Of a DNA stretch of 7,821 bases, positions 1 through 5,374 are shown one piece after another. The notes below the pieces were generated by a model. It worked only from the letters and a program-made list of their open reading frames with translations. It did not search any database and was not told the DNA's origin. The stretch is from an uncultured Collinsella sp. (lineage in GTDB: Bacteria > Actinomycetota > Coriobacteriia > Coriobacteriales > Coriobacteriaceae), in NCBI GenBank assembly GCA_902492825.1, contig CABUMZ010000092.1, positions 1-7,821 on the forward strand. The letters run 5' to 3'. A program made the position numbers and the translations under genes. Positions within the stretch are counted from its first letter, which is position 1. Each line of letters opens with the position of its first letter.

Positions 1-91
1 GAGCTTTCAAATAAAAACACTTTGGTCTTCCTGAACGAACAGGCCTTGTAGGACCACCGCTACTTTTGAATGTGCTGCCTAGGCACGGCGT

Positions 92-607
92 CTATTCCGC
101 CAAGCCGTCGGCTTTGGCAATTTCATTTGGCGAGCCATCCTGATAGGTAATTTTGACATGCTCCACCTCGGATACCTTGACGCCCGACGGGGGCTCCAGG
201 CGCCATTCCGTCAGCGCGATATCCATCGTCGTGGGCACATCCCCTTGATCTTTGAGCTTCACCGTCAACGTTTTGAGCGCCGCATCAAACGTCACGCGTT
301 CGATTTCCTCGCCAGGAATAGACCCGCCGCTCAGCTGCAGTTGCATAAACTCATCGCGCGGATACCAATAGTCGCCCGGCGCGGCAACGGTATTGCCGCC
401 CGCGACCTTCACCGTCATGATCGGCAGGGCCTCGTCGGCCTCAAACTCCCAGGCAGCGCCGCCGCGACCGCCAAACGTCCAAATACAAAAGGCAATCACC
501 AGCACGGCAAGCACCGCAAAGCCAATCGCGACCAACCCATGGTGCGCACGGCCCTCCTCGGCCGATACGTCCCATTGTGTCTCTCGATATAGATGCTTGT
601 CTTCCAT
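92..607 (-). CDS. Small single-pass membrane protein, unknown function
   Basis: 171 aa. The start is the ATG at 605-607, preceded by a good SD (GGGGAGG, read on the minus strand) about 4 bases upstream. The reading frame stays open far beyond this start, but that extension is antisense to thiC and is not coding. Residues 1-23 are polar and charged. One hydrophobic helix (about residues 25-43, LVAIGFAVLAVLVIAF...) is followed by a glycine-rich hinge (GGRGG) and a 120-residue exported domain that alternates short hydrophobic and polar stretches, as in a beta-sandwich. No cysteines or catalytic motif are seen in the outer domain. It is probably anchored in the cytoplasmic membrane with its C-terminus outside. 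It is divergent from thiC, sharing the spacer 608-778. I do not recognise the family. Certainty that it is a gene is high; its function is unknown. Confidence 0.82.
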   Translation of the reverse strand: MEDKHLYRETQWDVSAEEGRAHHGLVAIGFAVLAVLVIAFCIWTFGGRGGAAWEFEADEALPIMTVKVAGGNTVAAPGDYWYPRDEFMQLQLSGGSIPGEEIERVTFDAALKTLTVKLKDQGDVPTTMDIALTEWRLEPPSGVKVSEVEHVKITYQDGSPNEIAKADGLAE

Positions 608-632
608 GTTCGCCTCCCCACAGGCACGCTCG

Positions 633-663
633 TTGGCCCAATCGTACCCATTCAGGCTATACT
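633..663 (+). promoter_or_regulatory. Probable sigma-70-type promoter for thiC
   Basis: A near-consensus -10 box TATACT lies at 658-663, with a possible -35 TTGGCC at 633-638. The 19-base spacer is longer than ideal. Transcription would start near 670, about ten bases before the TPP riboswitch, which fits a riboswitch-led mRNA. Confidence 0.5.
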
Positions 664-679
664 TGAGCCCATGACATAA

Positions 680-774
680 ACGGGGAGCTTGCGGGACAAG
701 ACGGCAGGCTGAGATTGGGCGCGCCCGCCCTGACCCGCAAACCTGATATGGGTAATGCCAACGAAGGGAGCCGT
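680..774 (+). promoter_or_regulatory. TPP (THI-box) riboswitch upstream of thiC
   Basis: The conserved THI-box blocks occur in order: CGGGGAGC (681-688), CTGAGA (709-714), ACCTGAT (741-747), GGGTAATGCCA (750-760) and GAAGGGA (763-769). This is the classic TPP aptamer, which binds thiamin diphosphate and switches off pyrimidine synthesis. ACGG at 680-683 can pair with CCGT at 771-774 as a plausible closing helix. The last conserved block contains the thiC Shine-Dalgarno itself, and no terminator lies between aptamer and start codon. Control is therefore most likely at translation initiation (inference). Confidence 0.93.
764..770 (+). promoter_or_regulatory. thiC ribosome binding site inside the riboswitch
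   Basis: AAGGGAG lies 8 bases before the ATG at 779. It decides the start against the in-frame ATG at 755, which falls inside the conserved aptamer core and has no SD. It overlaps the conserved 3' block of the TPP aptamer. Confidence 0.8.
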
Positions 775-778
775 GCCA

Positions 779-2099
779 ATGAGCACACAGACCGAGCCCA
801 AGCTCGTCACGCAAATCGACTTCGCCCGCGCAGGGCAGATCACGCCGCAGATGAAGGAAGTCGCCGAGCGAGAGCATCGCGACCCCGAGTACATCCGCGA
901 GCGCGTGGCAGACGGCCGCATCGCCATTCCCGCCAATATCGTGCACATCAAAAAGGGCATGCGCGCCTTTGGTGTCGGCGAGGGCCTGTCCACCAAGGTC
1001 AACGTCAACCTGGGCATTTCGGGCGACAAGGCCGATGCCGCCGAGGAGTGGAAGAAGGTCAAGATCGCCGAGGACTACGGCGCCGACGCCATCATGGACC
1101 TCTCCAACTCGGGCAAGACGCGCCAGTTCCGCCAGCAGCTCATCGACGAGACGCCGCTCATGGTAGGCACCGTCCCCATGTACGACGCCATCGGCTACAT
1201 GGAAAAGCCGCTGGTCAAGCTCACCAAGGACGACCTGTTCGAAGTCGTGCGCGCGCGTGGACTTTATGACCATCCACTGCGGCATTAACAAGTCGGTCAC
1301 CAAGACCTTTAAGGAGACCGGCCGTCTCATGAACATCGTGAGCCGCGGCGGCTCGCTGCTGTTTGGCTGGATGGAGGTCACCGGCAACGAGAACCCCTTC
1401 TATGAGTTCTACGACGAGCTGCTCGAAATCTGCCATGAGTACGACGTAACGATTTCGCTCGGCGACTCCTGCCGCCCAGGCTGCCTCTACGACTCCAACG
1501 ACGCCACCGAGACCGCCGAGATGATTGAGCTCGGCAAGTTGTGCAAGCGCGCCTGGGCCGCCGGCGTCCAGGTTATGGTCGAGGGCCCGGGCCACATGGC
1601 GCTCGACGAGATCGCCGCCAACATGAAACTGCAGAAGCGCCTGTGCCACAACGCCCCGTTCTATGTGCTCGGGCCGCTGGTGACCGATATCGGCGTGGGT
1701 TACGACCACATCACCGCAGCCATCGGTGGCGCCATCTCCGCCAGTTCCGGCGCCGACTTCCTGTGCTACGTGACGCCCGCCGAGCACCTGTGCCTGCCCA
1801 ACGCCCAGGACGTGCTCGATGGCCTCATGGCCACCAAGATCGCCGCACACGCCGCCGATATCGCCAAGAAGGTGCCCCACGCCCGCGACATGGACGACAA
1901 GATGGGCCAGGCACGTCGCAAGCTCGACTGGGACGCCATGTGGAAGTGCGCGCTCGACCCGGTTACGGGCAAGAAGCGCTACGAGGAGTCCCCCGCCGCC
2001 ACCGAGGGCACTTGCACCATGTGTGGCAAGATGTGCGCCGTCCGCACCGTCAACAAGGTGTTCGAGGGCACCACGATCGACTTGGGCATGGAGGATTAA
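779..2099 (+). pseudogene. thiC: thiC, phosphomethylpyrimidine synthase, broken by a small deletion
   Basis: ThiC is a radical-SAM enzyme that turns aminoimidazole ribotide into HMP-phosphate, the pyrimidine half of thiamin. The first half (from 779, residues MSTQTEP...DLFEVVRA, 159 aa) matches the N-terminal part of the short ThiC form. The second half (1257-2099) continues with VDFMTIHCGI, SRGGS, SLGDSCRPGC, VEGPGHMALDEI, FYVLGPLVTDIGVGYDH, DFLCYVTPAEH and a C-terminal cluster motif CTMCGKMC (2013-2036) for the radical-SAM iron-sulfur cluster. The halves are in different frames. Relatives carry about five residues (like QAEDG) between them, where only one base (1256) remains, so about 14 bases are lost. 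Frame one ends early at 1286-1288 after 169 residues. GTG 1257 or ATG 1266 could restart translation, but no SD precedes them and the product would lack the N-terminal third. The repaired length would be about 444 aa. A sequencing or assembly error is the main alternative. Confidence 0.85.
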
Positions 2100-2135
2100 C
2101 TCGCCAACGGAGCCACAATCGGCCACAAGGTGTTC

Positions 2136-2173
2136 GTCAATTGTTGACTTGTGAACATTTGCTAACATTTGCG
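2136..2173 (+). repeat. Palindrome plus tandem decamer between thiC and thiD
   Basis: GTCAA-TTG-TTGAC (2136-2148) is a perfect 5-base inverted repeat. It is followed by two head-to-tail decamers, AACATTTGCT (2154-2163) and AACATTTGCG (2164-2173). This AT-rich patch contrasts with the GC-rich surroundings and sits upstream of the thiC terminator. It could hold a regulator site or be chance; TTGACT at 2144-2149 looks like a -35 box but has no fitting -10. Confidence 0.4.
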
Positions 2174-2190
2174 TAAAGATTGCATCGCCC

Positions 2191-2226
2191 GCCCGGGTTC
2201 GGCATACAGCCGGCCCGGGCATCTTT
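2191..2226 (+). terminator. Rho-independent terminator after thiC
   Basis: GCCCGGG (2191-2197) pairs perfectly with CCCGGGC (2214-2220). An inner CGGC/GCCG helix (2200-2203 with 2209-2212) closes an ATACA loop, and a short ATCTTT tract follows. It should end most thiC transcripts before thiD. The uridine run is modest, so some read-through is possible. Confidence 0.7.
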
Positions 2227-2231
2227 ATAAT
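2226..2231 (+). promoter_or_regulatory. Consensus -10 box for thiD
   Basis: A perfect TATAAT lies 46 bases before the thiD ATG and starts in the last base of the thiC terminator tract. At 16-18 base spacing the -35 region would fall in the terminator loop and shows no TTGACA-like sequence. It may therefore be activator-dependent or weak. Confidence 0.45.
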
Positions 2232-2277
2232 GCGGGATAAAAGACCCATTTGAATCCGACCGAACAAGGGAGCGAAC

Positions 2278-3108
2278 ATGGATCGCAGTAAGGTACCTGC
2301 CGTCCTGTCCATCGCAGGATCCGATTCCAGCGGCGGTGCCGGCATTCAGGCCGACATCAAGACCATCACGGCGCACCGCCTGTATGCCGAGACAGCCATC
2401 ACCGCTATCACCGCACAAAACACCCTAGGCGTCACCGCCGTGCAGAATATCGCCCCAGATATCGTCGCGGCGCAAATCGATGCCGTTTTTGACGACATTC
2501 GCCCCAACGCAGTCAAGATCGGCATGGTTTCCTCTGCCGAGATTATCGAGGTTATCGCCGACCACTTGAGCGCCTGGGATGCACAAAATATCGTCGTCGA
2601 CCCCGTCATGGTCGCCACCTCGGGCGCTCGCCTCATCGCCGAAGACGCCGCCGAAGCGCTTACACGCCGCCTGTTCCCACTGGCGACCGTTATCACGCCC
2701 AATATTCCCGAGGCCATGGCGCTGCTCGATTACGAAGTCGATTCCGAGCGCACGCAGCAAAATGCCGCCATGCTCCTCACCCGCCGCTTTGGGTGCGCGT
2801 CCCTCGTTAAGGGCGGGCATTTTGTCAACGAGGCCAACGATGTGCTAGCAGAGCCCGCGCCGCTCGATGACGAGGGCAACCATCTGGGCGATCCGCTCAC
2901 CACGTGGTTCCGCCACAAGCGCATCGAGACCGACAACACGCACGGCACCGGCTGCACGCTCTCGTCCGCCATCGCCTGCGCATTGGCGCAGGGCATGGAT
3001 CTTGCCGATGCCGTCAACGCCGGCAAGGCCTACCTAACCGGCGCTCTCGCCGCCGGCTTTGACATGGGCAAAGGTTCCGGCCCCGTCAACCATATGTGGC
3101 AGTATTAA
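2278..3108 (+). CDS. thiD: ThiD, hydroxymethylpyrimidine / phosphomethylpyrimidine kinase
   Basis: 276 aa, close to the usual 260-280 of this ribokinase-fold family. ThiD phosphorylates HMP and then HMP-phosphate to HMP-diphosphate, which is joined to the thiazole half to make thiamin phosphate; it acts in the cytoplasm. Visible motifs are the substrate-binding N-terminus IAGSDSSGGAGIQADIKT (12-29), VDPVM (107-111), TPNIPEA (140-146), KGGH (178-181) and the anion-hole/catalytic loop THGTGCTLSSAIA (221-233), with Cys226 in the usual place. The start ATG has an SD AAGGGAG (2266-2272) 5 bases upstream. The gene follows the damaged thiC by 178 bases with a terminator and a TATAAT box between, so it probably has its own promoter; I see no second TPP riboswitch. 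It looks intact and would allow HMP salvage even without a working ThiC. Confidence 0.95.
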   Translation: MDRSKVPAVLSIAGSDSSGGAGIQADIKTITAHRLYAETAITAITAQNTLGVTAVQNIAPDIVAAQIDAVFDDIRPNAVKIGMVSSAEIIEVIADHLSAWDAQNIVVDPVMVATSGARLIAEDAAEALTRRLFPLATVITPNIPEAMALLDYEVDSERTQQNAAMLLTRRFGCASLVKGGHFVNEANDVLAEPAPLDDEGNHLGDPLTTWFRHKRIETDNTHGTGCTLSSAIACALAQGMDLADAVNAGKAYLTGALAAGFDMGKGSGPVNHMWQY

Positions 3109-3121
3109 GATTCGCAGCCCA

Positions 3122-3158
3122 AACCACCGCAAAGGGGACAGGCGCCTTTGCGGTGGTT
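3122..3158 (+). terminator. 14-bp perfect hairpin after thiD, likely terminator
   Basis: AACCACCGCAAAGG (3122-3135) pairs without mismatch with its complement at 3145-3158 around a 9-base loop (GGACAGGCG). It begins 13 bases after the thiD stop. It is followed by TTCC rather than a long T-run, so it may be an imperfect terminator or an RNA 3'-end stabiliser. It is a sister of the palindrome at 3318-3351. Confidence 0.6.
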
Positions 3159-3168
3159 CCTGCATATA

Positions 3169-3304
3169 TCTCGATCTGTAACAGTAACTCAGCAAAATCG
3201 ACCCCAGATGTTACAGATCGAGACAAACGACCGATATCGACCTAAATAATCTCAATCTGTAACATCTAGCCCGTTTTCGGCCTTACAACTGTTACAGATC
3301 AAGA
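3169..3304. repeat. Four alternating copies of a 15-base repeat (BIME-like)
   Basis: The 15-mer TCTCGATCTGTAACA occurs at 3169-3183 (plus), 3209-3223 (minus, exact), 3250-3264 (plus, one change) and 3290-3304 (minus, one change). Copies alternate in orientation, with spacers of 25, 26 and 25 bases, so they start every 40-41 bases. Each plus/minus pair can form a 15-bp stem with a 25-base loop; the second pair carries two mismatches. The two loops match better when one is inverted (10 of 25 positions against 5), suggesting that the second unit is a flipped copy of the first. The layout resembles REP/BIME mosaics. No ORF covers it. Confidence 0.85.
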
Positions 3305-3317
3305 CAGACAAACGAAT

Positions 3318-3351
3318 CAAGCCACCGCAAAGGTACCTTTGCGGTGGCTTG
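3318..3351 (-). terminator. 34-bp perfect palindrome, terminator of the SGNH hydrolase gene
   Basis: Two 17-base arms, CAAGCCACCGCAAAGGT and its complement, meet with no spacer at 3334/3335. The structure starts 8 bases after the hydrolase stop codon on the minus strand and is followed there by ATTCGTTTGTC, a weak T-rich tail. The core CCACCGCAAAGG is shared with the hairpin at 3122-3158. A palindrome this long can also be a recombination or replication hotspot. Confidence 0.65.
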
Positions 3352-3359
3352 GGGTCGCG

Positions 3360-4019
3360 CTACTCACCGAGCATCTCTTGGAGCTTGGCTGCCACGGCAT
3401 GTCCCAGGCTCTCATGGCTTTCGGGCATCATATGCAGATAGTCGATATCGCCCGGCTCGGCAAACTCGGCGGCATTCAAAAAGTCGCAGCCAAACTGCTC
3501 GGCCACACGCGCATAGTACTCGCCAAAATGCTCCGAGGCCTCGACGGAATGCTCGTCAAAGTCGGTCATATATACATCGGCGATCTGCGGCTTGATCTTG
3601 ATAGGAGCCATCAGCAGAATGCGCGGACAAGGTGCGGCATCGGTCCACGGAAACGCGCGGACGGCGCGAATCAGCGCCATGGCGCCACGGGCGATATCGG
3701 AAGCCGTCACGTTAAAGACCGTCTTGCAGTCGTTGGTGCCCAGCATGATCACAATGGCGTCCAGCGGCTTATGGGCCTCGAGCAGCATCGGAAGCGCGCG
3801 AATACCGTTGAGGTTAGTGTCCAGATGACACATATCGTCGCGCACCGTCGTGCGGCCGTTGAGCCCCTCCTCAATCACATGCCAGCCCTCGCCCAGGTCA
3901 CGCTGCGCCACGCCGCACCAGCGCACATCCTGCGCATAGCGCACCGCGGTGCCATCGCGCATACCAGCCGGATCATAGCCATAGGTATTGCTGTCACCAA
4001 AGCACAGAACGTTTTTCAT
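3360..4019 (-). CDS. SGNH-hydrolase family esterase/acyltransferase (MsAcT-like)
   Basis: 219 aa with no signal peptide, so cytoplasmic. It carries the SGNH blocks: GDSNTYG (8-14) with nucleophile Ser10, GLNGRTT (52-58) with oxyanion residues, GTND (94-97) with Asn96, and DYLH (193-196) supplying the Asp and His of the triad. The stretch NLNGIRALPMLL...PLDAIVIMLGTND is very like Mycobacterium smegmatis MsAcT and related arylesterases, which cleave or transfer short acyl esters. The natural substrate is unknown. The start ATG (4017-4019) has an SD AAGGAAGGA (4034-4026) 6 bases upstream. It lies downstream of the PARG-like gene on the same strand, but a strong terminator (4039-4070) separates them, so it probably needs its own start of transcription; I see no clear promoter. 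The block IV segment reads DIDYLHMMPESHESLG rather than the common DGIH-type sequence. Confidence 0.9.
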   Translation of the reverse strand: MKNVLCFGDSNTYGYDPAGMRDGTAVRYAQDVRWCGVAQRDLGEGWHVIEEGLNGRTTVRDDMCHLDTNLNGIRALPMLLEAHKPLDAIVIMLGTNDCKTVFNVTASDIARGAMALIRAVRAFPWTDAAPCPRILLMAPIKIKPQIADVYMTDFDEHSVEASEHFGEYYARVAEQFGCDFLNAAEFAEPGDIDYLHMMPESHESLGHAVAAKLQEMLGE

Positions 4020-4038
4020 CGTAAGTCCTTCCTTTAGT

Positions 4039-4070
4039 AAAAAGCCGACGGGAGCAGCCCTCCCGCCGGC
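4039..4070 (-). terminator. Strong intrinsic terminator after the PARG-like gene
   Basis: Read on the minus strand, GCCGGCGGGAG (4070-4060) pairs with CTCCCGTCGGC (4054-4044). This is an 11-bp stem with one G-U pair and a 5-base loop, followed at once by TTTTT (4043-4039). It begins 26 bases after the stop codon. Confidence 0.88.
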
Positions 4071-4096
4071 TCGGCCTATCTATCGGCACGTACCGT

Positions 4097-5233
4097 TTAC
4101 AGGTACTTGCGCCAGTCGTCGTCATCCTCGTCGTCCTCGGCGGCAGCCTGAGCCTGCTCGGCGGCACGGGCGGCCGCGGCGCGGGCGGCAACCTGAGCAT
4201 AGGACTCCTCGTTACGCTCGGGGAAGCTTGCCAACACGTGCTCAAACTTGGCGAAGTCCTCATCCCAGCGCGTGGAAGGCACAGCAAAGAACACCTGCTT
4301 GACCTTAAAGTCGCCCGATGCGAGCTCCTCGCGGAAGAGCTCTGCCACGGCCTCGGCGTCAAAGCCGTTGTTGTCGCAGCCCCAAGCACCCAGCACGAGC
4401 TTCTCGCGACCCAGCTCATCGCAGATGGCAAGGACAAAGCGGATGCGGTCGCGCAGGGCATCCAACAGGGCGTCGTCGCTCACGCGGTACTCCTGGCGGG
4501 CACGCTTGAAGTTGGGTGCGGCGGCAACGATCACATCGGCGTATGCGTGCACGTGGTTGCGGTCGAAGCGCACGGCGGGCACCACTAGTGCACGATTGCG
4601 GTAAAGCTCGCAGTTGATGTTGCGGCGACGGTTCTCGCCGTACCACTTGCGCTGCTTGTCGAGCACGTTGTACAGGTACGAATCGGCGCAGAGCGTCGCC
4701 TCCTGGCCCAGGTAGCCCTGGATATAGCCGCCACCCGGATTGGTAAACGAGGCAAAGGCAAGCACGGCCATATCGCAGAACTGCGCATAGCCGCGGCCGT
4801 TATCGAGGACTGCCTGCGTGGCGGAGGCATCAAGTACAGTGACCTCGGGCAGGACCGAAGCAGTATCCTCCGCGGGCGCGGACTCGGCTTCATCAGCCGA
4901 CTCGGTGAACTCGGGTGCCACCTCGGACTCGACCGCAGTCTCCACCTCAGTGGTCTCAACCTCGGCAGCCTCAGCAGTCTCCACAGCCTCGGCAGCCTGC
5001 TCCTCAGCAGTCGCCGCCTTCTGGGCCTTGGCCTTCATCGCCGCGACAAAACCGGCAGGCATACCATCGAACTCGCGCACGCCGGCAAGCGAACGCTCGA
5101 TGTCCTTGGCGCAGGCCTCGGACACAGCCGCCACATGGCGCTCGGCGGCCTTGGCACGCGCCTCGCGCTTGGGATTGGGCTGACCCGCTCGGTTGGACCT
5201 GCGGTTACGGTTCCTGTTGTCGACATCTGCCAT
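4097..5233 (-). CDS. Microbial-type PARG-like protein (TIGR02452 family) with altered catalytic motif
   Basis: 378 aa. The C-terminal two thirds show the macrodomain-like poly(ADP-ribose) glycohydrolase fold of TIGR02452/mPARG: AVLAFASFTNPGGGYIQGYLGQEATLC (156-182), YADVIVAAAPN (231-241) and LGAWGCDNNGFD (281-292). The family signature is GGG-X6-8-QEE, whose glutamates cleave ADP-ribose from proteins. Here it is GGG (167-169), seven residues, then Gln177-Glu178-Ala179, so the second glutamate, the catalytic one in studied PARGs, is alanine. ADP-ribose binding may remain while hydrolysis is doubtful (inference). The N-terminus is basic (RNRNRRSNR), then helical (20-70). Residues 73-127 are an acidic Glu/Ala/Thr/Ser low-complexity segment, and the tail (343-378) is Ala-rich, ending in an acidic run and WRKYL. 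The start ATG (5231-5233) has an SD (GGAAAGG) nearby. Likely cytoplasmic. Confidence 0.85.
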   Translation of the reverse strand: MADVDNRNRNRRSNRAGQPNPKREARAKAAERHVAAVSEACAKDIERSLAGVREFDGMPAGFVAAMKAKAQKAATAEEQAAEAVETAEAAEVETTEVETAVESEVAPEFTESADEAESAPAEDTASVLPEVTVLDASATQAVLDNGRGYAQFCDMAVLAFASFTNPGGGYIQGYLGQEATLCADSYLYNVLDKQRKWYGENRRRNINCELYRNRALVVPAVRFDRNHVHAYADVIVAAAPNFKRARQEYRVSDDALLDALRDRIRFVLAICDELGREKLVLGAWGCDNNGFDAEAVAELFREELASGDFKVKQVFFAVPSTRWDEDFAKFEHVLASFPERNEESYAQVAARAAAARAAEQAQAAAEDDEDDDDWRKYL

Positions 5234-5280
5234 ACGTGGCCACCTTTCCTGTCGCTGCCGCTATCGGCTTTTTCCCATCC

Positions 5281-5286
5281 ATCATA
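5281..5286 (-). promoter_or_regulatory. Probable -10 box for the PARG-like gene
   Basis: TATGAT on the minus strand (5286-5281) would start transcription near 5274, about 40 bases before the ATG. The -35 position falls in the T-run of the upstream terminator and matches consensus poorly. Confidence 0.4.
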
Positions 5287-5299
5287 CCCCGCCGCGCAC

Positions 5300-5325
5300 A
5301 AAAAAGACGGCCCCGAAGGACCGCC
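5300..5325 (-). terminator. Intrinsic terminator after the Bax-inhibitor-1 gene
   Basis: On the minus strand GGCGGTCC (5325-5318), a UUCG tetraloop (5317-5314) and GGGCCGTC (5313-5306) form an 8-bp stem with two G-U pairs, followed at once by six T (5305-5300). It is a textbook structure, 49 bases after the stop. Confidence 0.9.
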
Positions 5326-5374
5326 TTTCATATCGTTTTACCGTGTCCGGCAGGAAGCGTCGCAATGCCGCGCT

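Noticed and set aside
10..55. Terminator for the gene at 92-607
   Set aside because: CCTG-aacgaa-CAGG (30-43) with outer GGTC/GACC is weak and interrupted, and the T-rich stretch on the minus strand lies too far from the stem.
1241..1290. Programmed frameshift in thiC
   Set aside because: A programmed shift would not remove the roughly five conserved residues missing at the junction, and no slippery heptamer or following pseudoknot is evident.
2144..2180. Promoter with -35 TTGACT at 2144-2149
   Set aside because: No acceptable -10 hexamer lies at 16-18 bases; nearby TAACAT and TAAAGA are at wrong distances, and the terminator follows.
1221..2345. Long minus-strand open frame (374 aa) antisense to thiC
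   Set aside because: It is a GC-bias shadow of thiC: His/Val/Gly-rich with no recognisable motif and no SD, while the plus strand encodes unmistakable ThiC motifs.
3169..3304. The regularly spaced 15-mers as a small CRISPR array
   Set aside because: The copies alternate in orientation, are only 15 bases long, have two divergent members, and no cas gene is present.
3339..4037. Plus-strand open frame (232 aa) over the SGNH hydrolase gene
   Set aside because: It is antisense to the SGNH gene with its clear catalytic blocks, and it starts inside the palindrome at 3318-3351.
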